NCBI GenBank assembly: GCA_963995505.1
Contig: OZ023196.1
Location: 14,629,106-14,693,105 of the forward strand
DNA: 64,000 bases
Source of the DNA: Hypericum androsaemum
Lineage: Eukaryota > Streptophyta > Magnoliopsida > Malpighiales > Hypericaceae
Direction: 5' to 3'
Both the position numbers and the translations under genes were made by a program. The stretch's first letter is position 1, and every line of letters begins with the position of its first letter. The notes below the pieces were generated by a model. The model was not told where the DNA came from, searched no databases, and saw only the letters and a list, made by a program, of their open reading frames with translations. Below, piece by piece: positions 40,331 through 52,363 of this stretch.

Positions 40331-43300
40331 CCGTGGACGAGTCGGATCCCTTCGACATTGCTCAGACGAAGAATGCGCCCGTAGCGACTCTCAAGCGATG
40401 GAGGGTACGCACAGTTACAGTTTCCTTTAATTTATGTTTATTACACGTGCATGTGATGTTGAATGTAACTGTCGTTTCGTTTTCTTAATGAAATTTTATG
40501 GTGTTCGCGGATAGAATTAGTACATTCCTTGTGTTGTTAAGCTAAATGCTTTTTGCCAGCTGCTGAATGATGTTATTTCGTGTAACTGAACGGAATGACA
40601 TTATTCAAAGAAGTTGATATTGGATAGATAGTGTCTCATGCAATTTATAGCTCTTCCTATTGATGTATTCTTTTTGGTTGTTGAACTATGCATAATTTAA
40701 AAATGGTCTTTGAATCTCCCATTGAAGTTGAGACTGAAGGCCACTGTATAATTGTCTCGCAGCAAGCAGCGCTTGTGCTAAACGCTTCTCGTCGGTTTCG
40801 GTACACGTTGAATTTGAAAAGGGGAGAAGAGAAAGAGCAACGAAAGCGGATGATTAGAGCCCATGCACAAGTCATAAGAGTAACAATGCTTCTGAGATTA
40901 ATTAACAAATAATTCATATAATCACTGGTTTAATTACTTCTTCTCTTATGAGTGAGCTTTCTTGTTATAGGCAGCTTTACTATTTAAATTGGCCGGGGAG
41001 CGGCAAATCGGTATTTCTCTCTTTCTCATGCTCCATAGATATAGCATTTATATGAAATATAACTCAATAAGGAAATTGGCAATATTGTACTGTAGTGACC
41101 AATTTTCGTTCTTCATTTGGTATGGGAGAAAGAACTAAATGAATAGGAATGTCAAAGGTTAAAGATAGCCATGTGATTGTTTATGATGGATTGATAAAAC
41201 TTTCGGCTATGTAGTGCTGGATCCTGCAGTTTTACCCGCAACCCCCGTTGGTGATTTCGGGATTGGACTAGAGCAACTGGCCTCTATTAGTAGGGACCAT
41301 AATTTCACTGCTTTACAACAGTATGGTGGGGTAAGTTATTGTTCAGGGGCTCGCTTTAGGACTCCTATTTTCTTTTAGAAATCGGTTTGTACAGTGCATT
41401 CTTTTCTGTGTCAGGTTAAAGGGCTATCAAATTTGTTGAAAACCAGCCTAGAATCGGGAATAAATGAAGATGAAGATGATGTAGTGAAACGCAGGAACAC
41501 ATTCGGTGCAAACACGTATCCTGAGAAGAAAGGGCGCAGTTTCTTGGTATTCAATTGAACTTGCTGTGCTTATTTCTGAGAGAACTGCTGGTTCTTGGTA
41601 CCTTTTCTCACAAAATGAACTTTTTTCATTGATTATGGGAATTGCGTGCAGAATTTCCTCTGGGAAGCATGGCAAGATTTGACCCTTATTATCTTGATCA
41701 TAGCTGCTAGTGCATCATTAGCCCTGGGAATAAAAACAGAGGTACATCTGGATTTCAGTCTCATAAAATATTTAATGTGTTTGAGCTGATTCGTAAGTTG
41801 GCCTTTTCTTTAGCTTCTCCACTAGGTTTATTTGTATTTCCCCATTATCTGCATTTGGGGATGCATATTCTCTGTCTCGATCACGTCAGTTTTCTGTTCT
41901 CCCGGTGTTTTGTTGTCTTCTCTCACCAGGCCTCTATATCTCTTGTTAGGGTATCCAAGAAGGGTGGTACGACGGGGCGAGCATTGCTTTTGCTGTCATT
42001 CTTGTCATAGTTGTCACAGGTAATAAATGTACTGTCATGGTGCTAGTGTTATTGATATTGGTTGAAGACGGGTAGCATGCTATGCTTGTTATAGGAGGGT
42101 TTGTTCGGTTTTATGGAACATACTTCTTTTGCTCCATCGTCGTATCCCTCCCCTATTATATGTCTATTCTACTAATATGCTAATACCTTGTTCGATGAGT
42201 AGATATATGATAACTGATACTGAGCAAGTTTGACTAATTATCATCAACTCCGCACAATGCTGGAAATTCTTTCTTAACTTTTGCCTTTTAAACTTTTAGC
42301 TGTTAGTGATTATCGTCAATCTCTCCAGTTTCAAAATCTGAACAAGGAGAAGCGCAACATACAATTAGAGGTATGCAATATGCAGGACTAGAAAATTCTC
42401 TTATGTTTACATTACTGATTGGGAAGTGATGGGAGTAAATGCCTCTTCAGGTCATCAGAGGTGGTAGAAGAGTGAAGATATCGATATTTGATGTTGTTGT
42501 TGGCGATGTCATTCCTCTCAAAATAGGTGATCAGGTGAGATCCAATTCTTGTGAGTTGTTTCTTTTTCGGTGACATTCCTGCTGAAATTGACTGGCTTGG
42601 CATTGATTTCCTTCTCAGGTACCGGCTGATGGTATCTTAATATCTGGCCATTCTCTCGCCATTGATGAATCTAGCATGACTGGTGAAAGCAAGATAGTAA
42701 GTTGCATAACCTTCTTGGCTTTAATTTGCTAGATTCGAATTTAATCTTTTGTATCTGTTGAATAATTAGGTTCACAAGGATCAGACAGCGCCTTTTCTGA
42801 TGTCTGGCTGCAAAATTGCAGATGGTGTGGGCAATATGTTGGTGAGTTGCTATCGTGTTTTTCCTCGTGTTATCTGTGTTTATAATGTAAAGTTATTTGT
42901 TACGATACGATTGTTGTTGCCATGTAGGATGATAGTCTGTACTATCAGATCCTCCTTGAATGTTCTAGAGTTGGAAAAATGGACAAGTTTAGCTCTGATA
43001 CATTCACAACATGAGAGTGAATTGAACATCAGTTCTGGAAGCTGATTTTATTCCAACTACAGGTAACTGGTGTTGGAATTAATACTGAATGGGGATTATT
43101 GATGGCAAGTATCTCAGAAGATACAGGAGAAGAAACTCCCTTGCAGGTTGTCTTATTTTCTTTTGCAAGGCATTCAGATGAATTATAAGACCACATTCTT
43201 TTACATTTGTTCATCTAATCACATGTCCAGATACGTTTGAATGGAGTTGCAACGTTTATTGGCATTGTGGGGCTTGCTGTTGCAGTGTTGGTGCTTGCTG

Positions 43301-46300
43301 TACTTTTGGGCCGGTAAGAAATTGTTGTAAACGAAACCATCGCTATCGTGTTGCTATTCACAACTTATTGGCCATTGTTTGATTAAAATGTTCAGTTACT
43401 TTACTGGAAATACAAAAGATGAAGATGGCAATGTCGAGTTTGTCAAAGGCAAGACCAAGCTTAGTGATGCTGTCGACGACGTCATTAAAATTGTCACAAT
43501 TGCTGTAAGTGCTCCATCACAGCAATTCGTGCTTATGGTGTGTAACCTGTATGACTAACAGTGATACATACAGGTGACAATAGTTGTGGTTGCTGTGCCT
43601 GAAGGACTTCCATTGGCGGTTACACTGACGTACGTGGCACGTTACCTCTGGGCTTCCTTCTGCCATAGAATCAATGTATAAGCTGTACTCATTTCATGTT
43701 GTTCTTTTATGGCTATACAGTCTCGCGTATTCAATGCGGAAGATGATGGCAGATAAAGCCCTGGCAAGTATCCCTTCCATTTTCTGTAGAAGTTTGTCGC
43801 AGTATGATCGCACCTACTTCAGCAACTTGGCTTGACAATATGTTCTCATGGTTATATGTTTCAGGTTCGAAGACTATCGGCATGTGAAACTATGGGTTCG
43901 GCAACGACAATTTGCAGCGACAAGACAGGGACACTTACCTTGAATCAGGTAGGTTGTAAGAAAAATATTGATTCAGTGTTTACCATATTCAGTCACTGCC
44001 TTATTATTTCAAGGTATATGGGAATGCGTAATGTAATTTTTCATTACAGATGACAGTTGTCGAGGCTTATGTTGGAAGGAAAAAGATAGATCCGTCGGAC
44101 GACTCCTCGCAATTGCACTCAGAGGCTGGCTCTTTGCTATTTGAAGGCATCGCACAAAACACCACTGGCAATGTTTTCGTGCCTAAGGTATATATGGTTC
44201 AGTATGTGTTAATAAATTTTTCTATTGATTGCTGTCATCTGAACCCGAAATTGCTGTGGCAGGATAGTGGAAGCATCGAGATTTCCGGATCTCCTACTGA
44301 AAAGGCCATCCTCGCTTGGGCAGTCAAGGCACACCCCTTGACGCTATTACACTATGTATAACTTCTTCATAATTGGTGCAGGTTATCTAACAGCTTCCTT
44401 CCTCCGTCTCTCCTTGTGCTCTTTGCAGTTGGGAATGAAGTTTGACAATATCAGGTCGGAGTCTATTGTTCTCAATGTCTTCCCTTTCAACTCTCAGAAG
44501 AAGCGAGGCGGTGTAGCTGTAAAAAGGGTAATGTCTTTTCTTTGACTTAAGCTAAAATTTGGTCACTGTGTCTTGGACGTGCTTTCAGCAAATAAGACAC
44601 ATACAAATTATAATGTTGCATCTTCTGTCTTTTTCCTTTCCTCTACGCGAACTATAACTTAAGAACAGTTCTGTATTGATTTTACGATCTGATGTTGACA
44701 GACCGATTCCAAAGTCAACATACATTGGAAAGGAGCAGCTGAAATGGTCCTGGCTTCATGTACTGCATACCTCGACTCAAATGGTTGCCTGCAGTCAATT
44801 GATGAAGAAAAGGTAAGTTTTCATTTTTTCTAGCCAGAAAGAACATTATCATGCTAAATAGTTACACAACTCTACTTCAAAATGAGGGTCTATCAGTTCA
44901 TATTTTAACTATAGGGTGGTCTACGAAGTACGAGGGGTCCGATAGTCATTTTACAGTGTTATGGTGATTGCTTTTAGGTCTACAAAGGTGTTTCCATGCG
45001 AACAATTTGGAAACTCCTAAACACTTTAGTAAAATTTATGATGACCAATTTCACTTGCGAATTCGAGTGCAGCAATTTTTCAAGGCGGCTATTGATGACA
45101 TGGCTGCACATAGCCTGCGCTGCATTGCTATTGCATATAGACCATACGACTCTGACAAAGTTCCAGTAGGTGAACAGGCTTTAGATGGATGGGTCTTACC
45201 TGAAGATGACCTTGTTTTGCTTGGCATTATTGGCATTAAGGTGCAATTCTCAACCTTTTTTCTTTTACCGTTCTGTTTTGATCCCCATGCTTCTCACAAT
45301 TGACAACTTTAGTAATCTCGATTCATCCTCTTTTATGCTCTAGTTATCTGTCTTCTCATACCATCTATTTTGTTCACGTGTAGGATCCATGCCGTCCGGG
45401 TGTTAAGGACGCTGTCGAAATATGCATCAAGGCAGGTGTAAAGGTAATATGTCCCCGTAAGGGACGGACATTAATTTAGCATCTAAACGTTCAATACCTT
45501 TTCTTCCACTAGTGATGTTATAATTTGATTTTTCATCAGGTCTTCTGGTATTCTGACTTGAAATTGTTAATTGATGGCCTTTTATCTTCTTTTGCCCAGT
45601 GATGTTCTTCATTCTTATAGTAGGATACCAGTTATTTACATGTTTTTCCTGAACAACCTAGAAATGCATAATGAAACTCATATAACCATGAATATTACAG
45701 GTCAGGATGGTCACTGGAGACAATCTTCAGACAGCTAAAGCAATTGCGTTGGAGTGTGGAATTCTTGGTCCCAATGAAGAGGCCGAGGAGCACAATATTA
45801 TTGAAGGGTCTGTATTCCGTGCATATTCTGAGAAAGAAAGAGAGCTGATAGCAAAGAAAATTACGGTAAGCTTTAAAGCATTTGCAGCTTGATTGATTAC
45901 TTGGACTAAAAGATTCGATCGAGTAAAACCTCTTTGGCTTATTTGGGAAACAAAAATGATTTGTAGGTGATGGGAAGGTCATCTCCCAGTGACAAGCTTT
46001 TGCTAGTTCAAGCCCTCCGCAAGGGAGGGGAAGTGGTAGCTGTGACTGGAGATGGAACAAATGATGCTCCTGCCCTTCATGAGGTTGGTCGCTCATATTC
46101 TCTAAATCCATTCATGAAATTCAAAAAAATTGAGGTGTTAGCTGTTGTTCTGCTCCATCCATTGAAATGATTGTTGTTCCTACATTTGTTTAATACCTCT
46201 TCAATTTCTCTGCATCTTCTGATTGTCCCCCCATCACAAACTGAAAATGGCCTTTAGTGCTCAGCTTTTTATTAGTGTGTTAAATTGTTGTCCATGCTCT

Positions 46301-48669
46301 TTCATTTTGTTTTAAGTTTTAAATCTTGCTGCTCTCTGAGGCCAGTACCAAAGGCCCTGATTCATTCTTTTATCAAATGAGATCCCAGCAGGCATTGAAG
46401 TTCTGGTTAAATTTATGCCTAAAAGTAACCCTTATGGCATCTTCTGATAGCTTATCGGGCACGGGACATTCGCATTTTTGTTTCCAGAAGCTGTATACTT
46501 CCGCTCATAAATTATATATTCTGGCATATCATGGCTTCTGATGCACTGCTATTAATTTTCTTGAATGATAATGCATATGTTCTAGATGTTTGTCTGAGGT
46601 GGTTATAGAATAGCCTCCCAACAACTCTTCATTATAGATAACTGTTTTTTAATCAAGTTCATGGGTTACTTGAATTAATTTTTATAAAACTGGTTGAAGT
46701 CTTTTCCAATTTTGTTTGGAAATTTTTCTCTCTTTCCTTTTAGGCAGATATAGGTCTGTCCATGGGAATAGAAGGGACTGAAGTTGCAAAGGAGAGCTCG
46801 GATATCATTATCTTGGATGACAACTTTTCCTCAGTTGTAAAGGTCAGCAAGCATAAGAGCTAAAACATTACTGAGAATCTTCTGATGGCACTTCAGCTTC
46901 TAAAATATTTAGAGAGTTCCTTTTAAGCCATATCTCTGGCCATGAAGCTCTTCCTAACTGTCCTTTATACCTGACTCGAAGTTAGGTACTTTATTCGTTT
47001 TTGAGTTCTATCTATCCCCTTTGTTTCATGTAGGTTGTTCGCTGGGGCCGTTCCGTGTATGCAAATATTCAGAAATTCATCCAATTCCAACTTACTGTTA
47101 ATGTTGCAGCACTGGTTATCAATGTCGTTGCAGCAATTTCATCTGGCGATGTTCCTTTAAATGCAGTACAGGTTTGTCTCCCTCTCTGCATCACAAACTA
47201 ATGATAAAAGTTAAGTAAACTCTTAAATTTGAATTCTCAATGAACTCACCTGGTGCAGCTCTTATGGGTTAACCTGATCATGGATACTCTTGGAGCACTA
47301 GCTTTGGCTACTGAACCGCCCACTGACCATTTAATGCAAAGGACACCTGTTGGAAGAAGGTATGTATGTACTCAAGGGCTCAGCCTAGAATTTTCCTTTG
47401 GGGCATTTTGAGAGATGGCCCTGATTTAGTAGTTTCTAGGGTTCCGTGTTTTCTATGTGGTAGATGTCGAGGTTACAACATTGCTAGTTGCCGAATCTTT
47501 GTCCATTCCGGGTCAACATGTTTCACGGTCTTGAATTTTGTGTATGAAATCCCAAATGCAATGATTTGAAATTGAAACCTTATGCTCATCTTTCAGGGAA
47601 CCTCTGATCACGAACATCATGTGGAGAAACTTAATCATACAGGTAAGTTCACTGTACAGACAGCTCTATTGTTGTAATTTTTCCTTAGAGTTTATTGTTC
47701 GTAACCAAGGCTCTTCATTTAACGACTTAACTTGGATGGTAGGCTATGTATCAAGTTATTGTTTTGCTGGTGCTCAACTTCCACGGCAAGAGTATTCTCG
47801 GTTTAAACCATGACGATGAAGATCGTGCTACTGTTGTGAAGAACACTATGATATTCAATACCTTTGTGCTCTGTCAAGTAAGTTCTTTACTTAAAAGCAC
47901 TTTACATGTGTGAAATGTAGGAGGATTATTATTATTTTTTTTTTTGGTAATGTAGGAGGATTATACTTACTCTAATTGTTGGTCGCATCCTATAGTATTA
48001 CCTCGAGAAATTATTGGAAATGAATCAATTATGATGACTGTATCTTCCTTTTCTATTTTTCTCGAGACTCGGTTCGCAGTTGCTAACTGCTGTTATGCTC
48101 ACAGATCTTTAACGAATTCAATGCTCGAAAGCCGGACGAAATTAATGTCTTCTGTGGAGTGACCAAGAATCGCTTGTTTATGGGCATAATTGGAATCACT
48201 TTCGTACTTCAGGTGAGTAAATGCTTATCATTAACCGTTACTTTAGACAACTGTATGTTTCCTGGTACCATCATCATTGCTGACATATGTTACAGATCAT
48301 CCTCGTCGAGTTCTCCGGAGAGTTTACCTCAACCACTAAGCTCAACTGGAAGCTGTGGCTTGCATCTCTTGCCATCGGGATCATAAGGTCTGTTAACTTT
48401 GCAAGTTTTCCGATCCGTGATCATCCTAAATTCGACCAGCAATTCATTTCGAAACCGTTCTCTTCCCGAACATGCTGTTTTAATCGTTCAAGCTAGCAAT
48501 CAAGTTCTTTTACTGTACTTACTGATCGACCTGGATTGAGTAACAACCTCCTATGTCTTGCAGCTGGCCGCTCGCGGCGGTCGGAAAACTAATTCCCGTG
48601 CCGCAGACTCCTCTATCTGCATACTTTGTGAAGCCATTACGAAGACTGAGAGGTCGTCGTGCTGGTTGA
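40234..48669 (+). CDS. ACA9: Autoinhibited Ca2+-transporting ATPase (P2B), ACA8/9/10 clade
   Basis: Calmodulin-regulated calcium efflux pump. Exons: 40234-40404, 40763-40879, 40971-41010, 41215-41330, 41415-41546, 41652-41741, 41950-42019, 42300-42370, 42451-42534, 42619-42696, 42770-42841, 43063-43146, 43231-43313, 43396-43504, 43574-43629, 43721-43763, 43865-43948, 44050-44187, 44263-44328, 44429-44527, 44702-44812, 45073-45240, 45384-45443, 45701-45865, 45967-46083, 46744-46842, 47034-47171, 47259-47359, 47597-47642, 47743-47877, 48105-48212, 48296-48387, 48564-48669; 3249 bases, 1082 residues, the clade's usual size. Seen: N-terminal basic calmodulin-binding region ([13 protein letters not shown]), actuator TGES, PEGLPL in M4, phosphorylated Asp491 in DKTGTLT, KGAAE, and TGDGTND (796-802). 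The 33-exon layout fits ACA8/9/10. Introns 16 and 19 appear to use GC donors. ACA9 is suggested by neighbouring genes; ACA8/10 cannot be excluded by sequence. Confidence 0.95.
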
Positions 48670-49769
48670 AAGAAGATGACGATGACGATGAAGAAGCAGA
48701 ATAATTGTTGTTGATAAATTTGATCAACCACAAATCAATGAATACAGAGATGGTTATGATAATTGGTTCCTTGGTGCTGTTTCAGTTTTTTCGAGCAATG
48801 TCAGACCCCTAATTACAGAATGATTCTCCTAATGATATTTTTTTATATCCGTAAGATTCCTAATGATATTTTTTTACATTTGTAAGATTTGAAACTGATG
48901 TCTTGAATAAAAAATTTTATTACCACAACTTGTAACTACTTTGCTGCTGTTGCCCGCACCATTTTTTACTATTACATGAACTTATAACATGGAAATTACT
49001 ATGTTTCCCTATCAAAGCAAAGTTTGGAAAGCTTACTTTGTTGTTTTGACTTGCATATTTTTTAGTACTTCATAAAGTTTTTTAATTTTTTTATAAGTAG
49101 AGATTTTATTAATCCAAAACAATTACACCATGGAATCAAACAAGTGAAAGAAAAAATTACACTAGGTGTGTAACTTCAATTCTTTATTTATTACTTTATT
49201 TATTACGTATTTGATTCGATATAAAATAAAAGATCTTGATTACATATAGATTTGGTCACATTAGACCAATACAACTATTCTCGAACATGGTAGAAGATAG
49301 AATGAATAGTAGACTCAAGATTGTTCGTAGTTCCGTCAAAGATAATCGTATTACGATACTACCATAAACCCCATAGCACAATTTCGAAAAGGTCAAACGA
49401 CACCTTGCCGATCATTCATCCTCGCAGGAGAATCTACCAAATTTGAGAGAAGGCTGTTAAAATTAGTATATGAAAGAGAACGTGATGATTGTTCTTGTGC
49501 CGTTGTGTTCATGAATTGATCAATGAAATTTAGTCAATTAGGCATTGTTTATTTTGCCGGAAAGTATTCAATGAGATAATATCTTTCGGGTTTCAAACAA
49601 ACGTCTAAATGTTTAATGAAATTACTTTGATTTTATTGAAGACTCTTGCTCTAAATACATCACACAAATTATTATTCTCTGCCTTCAAATTATTAAATAA
49701 CAAGTCCCCAAATGGACTACCAACAATTTCTTTTAATCAAATAATCACCAAACCGTGGAATAATATTGG
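48670..49769. other. Ca2+-ATPase 3' UTR and spacer with a possible antisense LINE end
   Basis: A near-duplicate CCTAATGATATTTTTTTA(T/C)AT pair at about 48830-48890 is seen. 49080-49130 read in reverse gives ATTAATAAAATCTCTACTTA followed by A-rich sequence, which looks like the 3' end of a plant LINE in minus orientation; the following few hundred bases might belong to it. No gene. Confidence 0.35.
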
Positions 49770-50503
49770 TCAATAAAAAAAGTAATTGGAATGTGCAGAA
49801 TTGTTCCCCCGAGGAGGAGCTGGAGGCTGATCCATAAACAGAGGATCTTCTTGATTTGGGCCGCCAAAGAAATAAGACGGCCCATCTTGTTCAATCCCTC
49901 CACCACCAAAGTTGGTCACAGCCACTTGATGATGATCTTCTTGTTGTTGTTGATGTTGTGCATGGAAGAGAGCAATTTCTCCTCTGGTCTTAACAATCTC
50001 CAATTGGACCTCCGTTATTTGTTGTTCAAGCTGGGTTACTACACCAGCACACCCGTAAACCGGATCCTTCACTCGCGAAGCTGCTTCGAACGACATGCAC
50101 TCCGCCGCCTCTTTTCGCTGATTCATCGGTAATTGCTGCATGTATGTACATATTAGTTGAAAATTGGTAAAATATTTATCAGTTGATTTACGTACTCCCT
50201 CCGAGAATGTTAGTGCATCATCATAATACCCTTAGCTAATCATTAGACTACGAGACATGCCATAACTATATTAAATAAGTTGATGAAATGATATATACTA
50301 TATTGGCTATGATCATTTCACATAAAGTAAAGTTTAAATTTTGTTACCTTGAGCATTTTGGTAATGTTGCTGGCACCAAAGACCTGGTGGACGAGAGCAA
50401 ATCTTTGTGGATTATGTGGAGGGAAATAAGGGGCAAGAACACAATCTTTAGGGCATTTTCTCCTCAAAGATTTGCAAGCTGCGCATCTAGGAGAGTTGGA
50501 CAT
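49770..50503 (-). CDS. LOB-domain (LBD) transcription factor, class I
   Basis: A plant-specific nuclear DNA-binding regulator. Two exons on the minus strand: 50503-50348 and 50135-49770; 522 bases, 173 residues. The C block C-X2-C-X6-C-X3-C is at residues 7-21 (CAACKSLRRKCPKDC), followed by VLAPYFPP, the GAS block (FGASNITKML), DPVYGC and a coiled region with spaced hydrophobics (VVTQLEQQITEVQLEIV). The C-terminus is Gln/His-rich then Gly/Pro-rich. The intron position after KMLK is the conserved one for the family. A TATA-like TATATATA (complement of about 50627-50635) lies about 125 bp upstream. Closest subgroup by memory is LBD23/24; a subgroup assignment would need a tree. Confidence 0.93.
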
Positions 50504-52363
50504 TTTCCTAAGATCTTGTGCTCGGAAAAAAATCTGTCTAAAATCGCTAAAAAATCTAAAACGTTTTAGGGCAAAGATTCACTAAATCTTTCTTGTATGA
50601 TTCTTCCATAGATTTTGTATGAAATGTATATATATAGAAGATGTGTAAAATTTTGTGAGGGATTATGCAACGGCTACTTCCATTTGTGACTTGCATGGGA
50701 GAAATGGAAACTTGGAAATCAAATGTTATTTTTAAAAAATTCGTCCAACTTTTTATCAGAATAGGTAAGAGTAATTTTGTTGTGTCCTTTAACAATACTA
50801 GGTGGCTTTATTTGAATTTTTTTATCTTTAGAAGAGAGTAAGTGAACTGTACAGACCTACAATATAGTTGTTATCAGTAAAATTTTAACTATTTGACATA
50901 CCAAATCATATTTATGGAGATATGGTTTATCAAATTTTACTAATAGTTAATGGGTATAACGGCTAGAAACCAATCTCAAGAACAAGGGGGATTAATGAAG
51001 GAAAGTATATACCAATTAGAAGTTAATCAAGGAAAAATCATTCCATGATGGGTTATGGTTTTATAACTTCTATAAGTGCCACGTGGGAGCTGTGATATAG
51101 TTAAGGAAAAGAGGAGTAAATGTTTGATAGTTGTTAAATGGAAAATGTTTTGACAAACAATAGGTAATGTTTAATTCAAAATTGATTAATTTAGACTAAC
51201 CTGAATTATCTAACATTGAGAGGTCACACCAGACGAGCTTTCTTTTTGCTTTTTATAGGAAGCATATTCCAACCAATTAGATTAGCATAACCATTGGATA
51301 TATGAAGTAAATTGTCGTATAATTTTCTTTGGGTTGAAACTCAATATCAAGAACAATGGGGATTAATGAAATTCAAGGAAGTACTATAACAATTAGAAGT
51401 TAATCAAGGTTACGACTACTAACAAGTGCCATGTGGGAGTTTTCATGCATTCAACGAAGATGAGTGATTTTTTGGCCGTTGTTAAATTAATGATTTGACA
51501 AACAATAGGTACTGATAAATTCGAAATCGATTAATTTAGAATAACCTTAATTATCTAACATTGTGATGTCACATGGCTTTCTCTTTTTGCACCATGCAAA
51601 GTTCTATTGCACCCACAAAAATCATATTTTTGCAAGAAAATTCATAGTAATTGAACAAAAATGTTTTGCACCATGAACAAAAAATTATAGTTATATGAAT
51701 ATTAATACACCCTGTTTAGCATAAATACGGATATTCCTTGCTTATCCAACTTAACAAGATCAACTTACTTTTACACCACATATATTTTCAATTCAAAATC
51801 TTAAGAAAAACTGAATTTTCCAATCATATTTGCAATATGTTAATCTAAACACTTGTCTGTCTGTCCCAAGAGAAAAGAGCCTCGTAGGTTGGAGGATCAT
51901 TATCCCTCACACATTAATCAAATAAGCTAATTTTTCCTTTTTTTTCCAATGGGAGTTTATGATGTAGGTGATATGAAGAAAACAGCATCTTTGACCAGAA
52001 AAATCCTTCTTTTTTGATCAATTACAAAGAAATGGCATGGAATGTCCATTCATTTTACAATAAACAAATACACTTTGCAAATTCTACAATAACATGAAAT
52101 AAATTCTTCAACATATAACCCCACAAAACTATACCTATTGTCCTATGGAAAACACCCTTGGTAAGAATCAATCACCTTGAAATTTAAAACTCTGTGCTGG
52201 AACAAGCTTCACTTCCAACTTGAAAGTGTTCTTGGATGTAATTCATCTGTCCGTCTTCTACCCGGCGGATCGCTTGGCGGGGGGACGAGAAGGCGAGGAC
52301 AGTTATTGGAGGCGTACATGAAGATATCCGGTGAGTCCTTTCGGTTGCTTAAGACTCGGACTG
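50504..52363. other. LBD promoter region and spacer
   Basis: Contains the duplicated block listed next, and AT-rich DNA without coding signals. 52020-52363 is probably 3' UTR of the MSR1-like gene. Confidence 0.45.
50966..51592. repeat. Two diverged direct copies of a ~270-bp block in the LBD promoter
   Basis: 50966-51256 and 51336-51592 share the order CAAGAACAAKGGGGATTAAT, AATTAGAAGTTAATCAAGG, AAGTGCCAYGTGGGAG, TTGACAAACAATAGGTA, AATTATCTAACATTG and TTTCTYTTTTTGC. Copy 1 has a G-box CACGTG at 51080-51085, where copy 2 has CATGTG (51430-51435). Confidence 0.85.

Noticed and set aside
49130..49700. Possible gene downstream of the Ca2+-ATPase
   Set aside because: No continuous frame or splice pattern; more likely decayed retroelement sequence.
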